DNA of 64,000 bases from Bacteroides bouchesdurhonensis (GTDB lineage: Bacteria > Bacteroidota > Bacteroidia > Bacteroidales > Bacteroidaceae), in NCBI RefSeq assembly GCF_900155865.1, contig NZ_LT707006.1, positions 951,626 to 1,015,625 on the forward strand, read 5' to 3'. The position numbers and the translations under genes are program-made. Positions 58,297 through 64,000 of this stretch are shown piece after piece. Within the stretch, counting starts at the first letter, position 1; each line of letters opens with the position of its first letter. The notes under the pieces are model-generated. The model was not told the origin of the DNA. It saw only the letters and a program-made list of their open reading frames with translations, and did no database searches.

Positions 58297-59205
58297 ATGG
58301 ATATTCAATTCCCTTCTTTTTTGCAACGAGGTGATAAAGTGGTGATTATTTCTCCTTCCAGTAAAATTGATAGTCAATTTCTAAAAGGAGCGAAGAAACG
58401 TTTGGAGTTGTGGGGCTTGAAAGTTGCTATGGGAAAACATGCCGGAGGTTCTTCCGGACGTTTTGCCGGGACTATCAAACAGCGTTTGAAAGACCTTCAA
58501 GATGCGATGGATGATCCGAAGGTAAAAGCAATCCTTTGTAGCCGGGGAGGATATGGAGTGGTACATTTAATTGATAAAATTGACTTTACTGCTTTTAGGG
58601 AACATCCTAAATGGTTACTAGGATTCAGCGATATTACCGCTTTGCATAATCTTTTCCAGAAAAATGGATATGCTTCGTTGCACTCGTTGATGGCTCGCCA
58701 TCTCACAGTAGAGCCGGAGGGTGATCTTTGTGTCGGTTATCTGAAAGATATTTTATTCGGAAATCTGCCCGAATATACTTGTGAAAAACATAAGTTGAAT
58801 AAACAGGGAAGTGTGCAAGGAATCTTACGCGGAGGAAACATGGCAGTAGCGTATGGTTTGCGAGGTACTCCTTATGATATTCCTGCAGAAGGTACTGTGC
58901 TGTTTATCGAAGATGTCAGTGAGCGTCCCCATGCTATTGAACGCATGATGTATAATCTGAAGTTGGGAGGTGTGCTGGAGAAACTGTCAGGATTGATCAT
59001 CGGACAGTTTACCGAATACGATGAGGATCATTCGTTAGGTAAAGAGCTGTATGCTGCTTTGGCGGATTTGGTGAAAGAATACGACTATCCGGTTTGTTTT
59101 AACTTTCCGGTAGGGCATGTCACTCATAATTTACCACTAATCAACGGAGCAAAAGTCGAGTTTACAGTTGGTAAGAAAAATGTGGAACTAAAGTTTATTT
59201 GTTAA
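58297..59205 (+). CDS. S66 LD-carboxypeptidase
   Basis: The 302-aa protein has the S66 hallmarks: GDKVVIISPSSKID, CSRGGYGVVHLID with the nucleophile Ser at about 82, LGFSDITALHN, LFIEDVSERPHAIERM with the Glu at about 204, and PVGHVTHNLPLINGAKVE with the His at about 273. Such enzymes trim L,D-tetrapeptides in peptidoglycan recycling, or inactivate microcin C in MccF. There is no signal peptide, so it is cytoplasmic. It begins one base after the GH16 stop. Confidence 0.9.
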   Translation: MDIQFPSFLQRGDKVVIISPSSKIDSQFLKGAKKRLELWGLKVAMGKHAGGSSGRFAGTIKQRLKDLQDAMDDPKVKAILCSRGGYGVVHLIDKIDFTAFREHPKWLLGFSDITALHNLFQKNGYASLHSLMARHLTVEPEGDLCVGYLKDILFGNLPEYTCEKHKLNKQGSVQGILRGGNMAVAYGLRGTPYDIPAEGTVLFIEDVSERPHAIERMMYNLKLGGVLEKLSGLIIGQFTEYDEDHSLGKELYAALADLVKEYDYPVCFNFPVGHVTHNLPLINGAKVEFTVGKKNVELKFIC

Positions 59206-59276
59206 TAATCTATTCCATTTGAATGATGCTGTGATGAAAATGACTAATTTTGAAGTCTTAACATAAAAAGATGACA

Positions 59277-60257
59277 ATGAAAAAGAAAGCTATGATATTA
59301 TTGGGTAGTACTTTCTTGTTATTCTCCGCTTTTTCTTGTGGGGGAAGTAGCAAAGCTGGTAGTACAAACAATGTAGAGAGTGCAGGGGTGGTGAATGTGC
59401 CTCAGTTTGATGCGGATAGTGCGTATTTGTATGTGAAAAGTCAAGTAGATTTTGGTCCCCGGGTACCTAATTCTAAAGAACATGTAGCATGTGGTAATTA
59501 TCTGGCTAAACAATTAGAGACATTTGGCGCAAGAGTAACCAATCAATATGCCGATTTGATTGCTTATGACGGGACTTTACTGAAAGCGCGGAATATCATA
59601 GGCTCTTATAAACCTGAAAACAAAAAAAGAATTGCTTTGTTTGCACATTGGGATACCCGCCCATGGGCTGATAATGATCCGGATGAGAAAAATCATCATA
59701 CTCCTATTCTGGGTGCAAATGATGGAGCAAGTGGAGTAGGAGTTTTGTTGGAGATTGCCCGATTGATTAATCAGCAACAACCGGAGTTAGGCATTGATAT
59801 TATTTTTCTGGATGCAGAAGATTATGGGGCAAGTGGAGGTAAAGAAGAATCATGGTGTTTGGGTGCTCAATATTGGGCTCGTAATCCACATGTAGAAAAA
59901 TATAATGCTCGTTTTGGTATTTTACTTGATATGGTTGGAGGTGAAAATACTATGTTTTTAAAAGAATCTCACTCAGAGCAATATGCGCCGGATATTAATA
60001 AAAAGGTATGGAAAACCGCTAAGAAACTGGGGTATGGGAAAATGTTCATTGATGAAAATGGAGGAGCTGTTACGGATGATCATTTGTTTATAAACGAACT
60101 TGCACGTATTAAGACAATTGATATCATTGCTTCTGATCCGGAAGGAGGTTTTACTCCGACTTGGCATACGATCAATGATAATATGGATCATATTGATAAG
60201 AATACTTTGAAAGCTGTAGGACAAACAGTATTGGAAGTAATCTACAATGAGAAATAA
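59277..60257 (+). CDS. M28-family peptidase, glutaminyl cyclase-like, lipoprotein
   Basis: From ATG 59277 the protein is 326 aa with a lipoprotein signal (LFSAFSCGGSS); the ATG at 59271 adds only two residues. Zinc-enzyme motifs are FAHWDTRPWADND, PILGANDGASGVGVLLEIARL, DIIFLDAEDYG, and the late His in TPTWHTINDN. The WADNDP and ASGVGVLLE forms resemble bacterial glutaminyl-peptide cyclotransferases of the M28 fold. These cap N-terminal Gln of exported proteins in Bacteroidetes. The cell-envelope location fits that role, though aminopeptidase activity is possible. Confidence 0.85.
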   Translation: MKKKAMILLGSTFLLFSAFSCGGSSKAGSTNNVESAGVVNVPQFDADSAYLYVKSQVDFGPRVPNSKEHVACGNYLAKQLETFGARVTNQYADLIAYDGTLLKARNIIGSYKPENKKRIALFAHWDTRPWADNDPDEKNHHTPILGANDGASGVGVLLEIARLINQQQPELGIDIIFLDAEDYGASGGKEESWCLGAQYWARNPHVEKYNARFGILLDMVGGENTMFLKESHSEQYAPDINKKVWKTAKKLGYGKMFIDENGGAVTDDHLFINELARIKTIDIIASDPEGGFTPTWHTINDNMDHIDKNTLKAVGQTVLEVIYNEK

Positions 60258-60289
60258 ATAATTTATCAGTACCTAAATAATTATTTTAT

Positions 60290-60715
60290 ATGTCAATAAA
60301 TGAATTGCAGGACGAAGTTATTGCTGAATTCAGTGACTTCGATGATTGGATGGACCGCTATCAACTGTTGATCGACTTGGGAAACGAGCAGGAACCGCTT
60401 GATGAGAAATATAAAACAGAGCAGAATCTAATTGAAGGTTGCCAGAGTCGTGTGTGGCTTCAGGCAGATGACGTGGATGGTAAGATTGTCTTTAAGGCAG
60501 AAAGTGATGCGCTGATCGTAAAAGGAATAATTGCTTTACTTATTAAAGTTCTGTCCGGACATACAGCCGATGAAATTCTAAAAGCTGATCTTTATTTTAT
60601 TGATAAAATTGGTTTGAAAGAACACTTGTCGCCTACACGAAGCAATGGTTTGCTTTCGATGGTGAAACAGATACGTATGTATGCTTTGGCGTTCAAGGCA
60701 AAAGAAGGAAGATAA
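60290..60715 (+). CDS. SufE-family sulfur acceptor
   Basis: The 141-aa protein contains FDDWMDRYQLLIDLG, NLIEGCQSRVWLQAD with the acceptor Cys at about 50, and PTRSNGLLSMVKQIRMYA at the end. SufE takes persulfide from the cysteine desulfurase SufS for Fe-S cluster assembly. No suf genes are adjacent. It is 32 bases downstream of the M28 gene and ends at a strong terminator. Confidence 0.92.
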   Translation: MSINELQDEVIAEFSDFDDWMDRYQLLIDLGNEQEPLDEKYKTEQNLIEGCQSRVWLQADDVDGKIVFKAESDALIVKGIIALLIKVLSGHTADEILKADLYFIDKIGLKEHLSPTRSNGLLSMVKQIRMYALAFKAKEGR

Positions 60716-60740
60716 CCTAATGATAGTTAGTTAACCAATA

Positions 60741-60780
60741 AAAAAAGTAGATTAAGATAAAAAACTTAATCTACTTTTTT
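60741..60780. terminator. Bidirectional terminator after sufE-like gene
   Basis: AAAAAAGTAGATTAAG (60741-60756) pairs perfectly with CTTAATCTACTTTTTT (60765-60780) around an 8-nt loop. The A-run and T-run give termination on both strands, for the SufE and CPBP genes. Confidence 0.9.
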
Positions 60781-60803
60781 ATAATATAATGGAGTACAAT
60801 AGG

Positions 60804-61601
60804 TTAGTTTATATTCGTTTCATTCCATGGATAACGAACAGTTGTCCGATTCATCAATAGGATAACTCCTGCCAGTATAAGCAATGATACAAGACAGGTA
60901 ATCAGATAAGGAGTTCCGGTGATAATCTCGTCTATATACTTAGCTTCTGGAAATTTTGCACTTAGATAAAGAGACAGTGAATTGTTGAGAACATGTATAA
61001 GAATACAAGGAATCAGACTCGCTGTTTTATAATAAATCCATGTTAATAGTATTCCGATTAAGAATGCGGGTAGTATTTGGGCCGGATTGATATGAATTAC
61101 GCCAAATAGAAATGCTGAAAAAAGAATAGCTTTTGTTGGATTATACTGTTGCAGCAAGGCCTTGGTGATTGCTCCACGAAATAGTAATTCTTCAAATATA
61201 GGGCCAATAAGTGATATGACAAGTATTCCAATCCAGTTAGATTGGAGAATCTCGAAGGGGAATTCCATGATATTGGGAATCCATTTCATTAAGTCTGTGA
61301 TAGCGGATACTACAAAAGAACAGGAAAGAATTGCCAGCACACTAAGAAGCAGATAAGAACCGGATACCAGTGACCAAGTTGTTTTTTGTTTGCTGATATA
61401 GCCGGCTTTCCATAAATATATAAGCATCATGAGTTGCCCGGTTAATTGTGCTGGAATTATAATCAAGTTCATCAATGCTTCATTATTTAAACTTCCAGTG
61501 GTTATTATTTGATAAATTACACAAGGAATCATCACTAAAATTGGAGCGACAATCTGTGCAATGACGAGGTATAATAAAATTAGTTTGATCGCAGTTCTCA
61601 T
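60804..61601 (-). CDS. CPBP-family intramembrane metalloprotease
   Basis: The 265-aa protein has about eight membrane helices. The conserved motifs are EELLFRGAI (Glu-Glu and Arg, about 140-148), FGVIHINP (His) and CILIHVLNNSLS (His/Asn). These place it in the CAAX protease/bacteriocin-processing family. The substrate is unknown. It stands between the sufE terminator and ribF, with its own start. Confidence 0.88.
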   Translation of the reverse strand: MRTAIKLILLYLVIAQIVAPILVMIPCVIYQIITTGSLNNEALMNLIIIPAQLTGQLMMLIYLWKAGYISKQKTTWSLVSGSYLLLSVLAILSCSFVVSAITDLMKWIPNIMEFPFEILQSNWIGILVISLIGPIFEELLFRGAITKALLQQYNPTKAILFSAFLFGVIHINPAQILPAFLIGILLTWIYYKTASLIPCILIHVLNNSLSLYLSAKFPEAKYIDEIITGTPYLITCLVSLLILAGVILLMNRTTVRYPWNETNIN

Positions 61602-61639
61602 ATTTGTTATATTCTTTAGTCTATGAATATAGACAGTAT

Positions 61640-62584
61640 TTAGCTTAATATAGTTTCTACTTCCTTAGCATCTTTATGGAGTTCTTCTATTAACTCTTCA
61701 ATACTGTCGAATTTTAATTCGGGACGTGTTCTTTTTACAAAAGTAAGCCTTATGAATTTATCGTAAATATCTGAATGGAAATGTAGGATATTTACCTCAA
61801 TAGTCCGGTTAGAACCATTGTCGATAGTAGGACGTACTCCAATGTTCAACATTCCCATATAAGTTTTCCCATCAACAGTCACCCAAACAGCATATACCCC
61901 GTCTGCAGGAATTAATTTATCGGGATCATCAACGTTTAAGTTAGCTGTCGGAAATCCTATTTTCCGTCCTACCTGATAACCGCCTACGACTGTACCATTC
62001 AGAAAATATTCGTATCCCAAACAACGGGCAGCTAGATCGACATCCCCTTGATGAAGCAGTTTCCGAATAAGTGAAGAACTTACTGTTATCTTTTTAGCAT
62101 CATCTATTTCTATATAATCTGTACATGCAAGAGCACGAACTACTTCCATGCCAATAGATTGGCCATAACGTACATAATCTTCGAATCCTTCACTCCGATT
62201 ATGTCCAAAACGATGATCGTAGCCTATAACCAGACATTTTACCTGAAATCGTTCTTTCAACAATCGTTCCATAAACTCCAAGGCTGTCAAACTGGAAATC
62301 TCTGGAGTGAAATCAAGCATCAGGCAATAGTCTACTCCGGTATCGGCTAACAAATTGATTTTTTCATCCGGAGTCGTTAATAATTCCGGACGATAATCCG
62401 AATGCATCACCTTACGAGGATGAACGGGAAAAGTAACTAAGGCAGAACGCAAACCTTTGGCTGTCGCTATCTCTTTCACTTGTTGAATCAAATAGCGATG
62501 TCCGATATGTACTCCATCAAAAAAACCGATGGTGGCTACACATGGCTCAGGAATTATAGTGTCTGTATCACGTATAATCTGCAT
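61640..62584 (-). CDS. ribF: Bifunctional riboflavin kinase/FAD synthetase
   Basis: From ATG 62584 the protein is 314 aa; the ATG at 62632 is too far inside the preceding gene. The N-terminal FAD synthetase domain shows ATIGFFDGVHIGHRYLI and VIGYDHRFGHNRSEG. The C-terminal riboflavin kinase domain shows GRKIGFPTANLN and YMGMLNIGVRPTI. It makes FMN and FAD from riboflavin. It follows the HAD gene by ten bases on the same strand. Confidence 0.95.
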   Translation of the reverse strand: MQIIRDTDTIIPEPCVATIGFFDGVHIGHRYLIQQVKEIATAKGLRSALVTFPVHPRKVMHSDYRPELLTTPDEKINLLADTGVDYCLMLDFTPEISSLTALEFMERLLKERFQVKCLVIGYDHRFGHNRSEGFEDYVRYGQSIGMEVVRALACTDYIEIDDAKKITVSSSLIRKLLHQGDVDLAARCLGYEYFLNGTVVGGYQVGRKIGFPTANLNVDDPDKLIPADGVYAVWVTVDGKTYMGMLNIGVRPTIDNGSNRTIEVNILHFHSDIYDKFIRLTFVKRTRPELKFDSIEELIEELHKDAKEVETILS

Positions 62585-62594
62585 AGTTGCAAAA

Positions 62595-63221
62595 TTACCT
62601 TTTTTTATTGAATAAATGGCTCCAATCTTCACCGGCTTTTGGAGTATAGGTCGAAATTCCCAATTCCTGAGCTACTTTACAGTTTATGTCAGAGTCGTCA
62701 ATGAAGAAAGTTTCTTTAGGGTCAATATCTGCATCTTCGATGACAGCTTTAAAAATCTCCATTTCGGGTTTGATCATTTTCATTTCAAAAGAGAGATAAG
62801 CCTTTTCGAAGTAGTCTTCTACTTTGAATGTGCGGTAAGGGAAAGCATTCTCACAAGCCCATTTCCAATGGATAGCATTCGTATTACTAAGCAAGTAGAC
62901 TACATATTTCTCGCGAAGTTTCAATAAGAGTTCAAGCTTATAGGTAGGTATATCCACAAGAAAGCTGTTCCAGGCTGTATCAATTTGCTGATCACTGAGC
63001 GTTTTTCTCATCATCTCGCGAACCCCATTGCGAAATTCAGCAGAAGTAATCATTCCTTTTTCATGTTGCATGAGGATTCCCTGTGGATGATAGAAATTCA
63101 GCAGGGAGTCGACATGTTCACATCCTAATTTCTTAAAATTGTCAATACAACGTTGGCGGTCTAGATTTATAAGAACCCCACCAAGATCGATAAGGAGATT
63201 CTTAATTCCTTTACTTTTCAT
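62595..63221 (-). CDS. HAD-family hydrolase
   Basis: From ATG 63221 the protein is 208 aa and overlaps the end of the P-type ATPase gene by 11 bases. HAD motifs are LLIDLGGVLINLD (I), YLLSNTNAIHW (II), a Lys in MIKPEMEIF (III) and FFIDDSDINCKVA (IV). The helical cap is of the haloacid dehalogenase/YihX type. Likely substrates are sugar phosphates or nucleotides. It lies upstream of ribF and may hydrolyse a flavin precursor phosphate, which is inference. Confidence 0.88.
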   Translation of the reverse strand: MKSKGIKNLLIDLGGVLINLDRQRCIDNFKKLGCEHVDSLLNFYHPQGILMQHEKGMITSAEFRNGVREMMRKTLSDQQIDTAWNSFLVDIPTYKLELLLKLREKYVVYLLSNTNAIHWKWACENAFPYRTFKVEDYFEKAYLSFEMKMIKPEMEIFKAVIEDADIDPKETFFIDDSDINCKVAQELGISTYTPKAGEDWSHLFNKKR

Positions 63222-64000
63222 TTTTCTTTTTGTGAGTAATACGTTGGACAAGGCGAATAAGTTCTCCAACCCATAACACCATGGACGAAACGCCTATAAT
63301 ACAAAGCCAGGTTTGCCAGTCGAGCGGTGTTGTACGGAATACTGCTCCTCCGAATTGTACAATGAGGAACTGACCGGTTAAAATGGCTAAAATGATAAAC
63401 TCCATACCATACGATTTGGAAATCCCTTTGAAAGCAGAATCGGTAGTACCGAATACACGGGCATTGAAGAGATTCCAAAATTGAAGCATGACAAAAAAAG
63501 TAAAGAAGATAGTGAGATTTTGTACATCCATACCTTGAGGAGAATGATCGAAATAATAGATCATTCCAAGCAGTATGATAAGGAAGACAGAACCTACACC
63601 TAATATATTATGCCTCATTGCTTTCGTAATGATAAAATCGCTGCTACGCCGGGGTTTATCCTGCATTACAGTCTCGCTGGGAGGAATAGAAGCTAAGGCT
63701 AAAGCGGCAAAGGTATCCATAATAAGATTTACCCATAACATTTGTGTAACGGTTAGGGGTAGTTCTGTACCGATGATAGAGCCTAGCAGTACAATTAACA
63801 AAGCAACAAAGTTGATTGTCAACTGGAATACGATGAACCGTTGGATATTTTTATAGAGTGAACGTCCCCACATAACGGCAGTTCCAATGCTATTGAACGA
63901 ATCATCAAGCAGTGTGATATCACTTGCTTCTTTGGCAACGGAAGTTCCTGTACCCATTGACAATCCCACTTGAGCATGATTCAGGGCAGGTGCGTCATTC
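63211..64000 (-). CDS. Calcium-type P-type ATPase, C-terminal part
   Basis: The frame is cut by the right window edge, so about 263 residues of the C-terminus are seen. It begins NDAPALNHAQVGLSMG (the end of the hinge motif), then GTSVAKEASDITLLDDSF and the last membrane helices. LPLTVTQMLWVNLIMDTFAALALASIPP is the TM6 segment with the Asn and Asp ligands of Ca-ATPases. The end is basic (RLVQRITHKKKNEK). The P2 type pumps Ca2+ or similar cations out. The real start is outside the window; the GTG at 63969 is internal. Confidence 0.92.
   Translation of the reverse strand, partial: NDAPALNHAQVGLSMGTGTSVAKEASDITLLDDSFNSIGTAVMWGRSLYKNIQRFIVFQLTINFVALLIVLLGSIIGTELPLTVTQMLWVNLIMDTFAALALASIPPSETVMQDKPRRSSDFIITKAMRHNILGVGSVFLIILLGMIYYFDHSPQGMDVQNLTIFFTFFVMLQFWNLFNARVFGTTDSAFKGISKSYGMEFIILAILTGQFLIVQFGGAVFRTTPLDWQTWLCIIGVSSMVLWVGELIRLVQRITHKKKNEK

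Overview
The window is Bacteroides-type DNA (order Bacteroidales). The evidence is the -33 TTTG / -7 TAnnTTTG promoters, fimbrillin-family lipoproteins, a CTnDOT-like RteA/RteB pair, a TonB-ExbB-ExbD-ExbD operon, a gadB/glsA/gadC acid-resistance island, and glycoside hydrolases of families GH27, GH78, GH106, GH16 and GxGYxYP. The species cannot be fixed from the sequence alone.

Region 1 (1 to about 14,400) is one end of an integrated conjugative element of the CTnDOT kind. A GC-rich fimbrial block comes first: a FimB/Mfa2-like fragment and three fimbrillin-like lipoproteins, two of them with nearly identical GLUG-repeat tails. Base composition then drops sharply and a small cargo cassette follows: a 47-aa peptide, two DUF2589 proteins and a CdtB-like nuclease of the EEP fold. 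Next come an RteA-like hybrid histidine kinase broken by one in-frame TAA, an intact RteB-like sigma-54 activator, a highly structured RNA leader ahead of a RibD/DHFR-like gene, three small excisionase-like HTH genes and a convergent tyrosine integrase. In CTnDOT, tetQ sits just upstream of rteA; here the nuclease gene holds that place.

Region 2 (14,400-25,800) is chromosome. It holds an SGNH-SGNH-MBOAT operon, probably for O-acylation of a surface glycan, an aldo/keto reductase, a GH78 alpha-L-rhamnosidase, a non-coding stretch full of GAAAC/GTTTC palindromes, and an IS21-family element (istA-istB).

Region 3 (25,800-42,300) holds a TonB energising operon (exbB, two exbD, tonB, a PstS-like lipoprotein, a TPR protein). 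After it comes a GntR-controlled ABC operon with a clear promoter and overlapping operator. A glycan-degradation cluster follows: GH27 on the minus strand, a decayed GH172/DUF2961 remnant, GH106 and a GxGYxYP enzyme. 

Region 4 (42,300-64,000) starts with tRNA-Pro and tRNA-Phe. Next is the GABA acid-resistance island: gadC, a potassium-channel-like gene with an unusual filter, glsA and gadB. Two transporters, a HIT protein, greA with an attenuator-like leader, a thioredoxin-fold lipoprotein lacking its CxxC, pnp, butyrate kinase and phosphate butyryltransferase follow. The rest is GH16, an LD-carboxypeptidase, an M28 peptidase, SufE, a CPBP protease, ribF, a HAD hydrolase and the C-terminal part of a calcium-type P-ATPase cut by the window edge.

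The strongest candidates for undescribed biology are the peptide-DUF2589-DUF2589-CdtB-like cassette in the element, the structured leader at 10,974-11,113, the greA leader, and a possible small RNA downstream of pnp.
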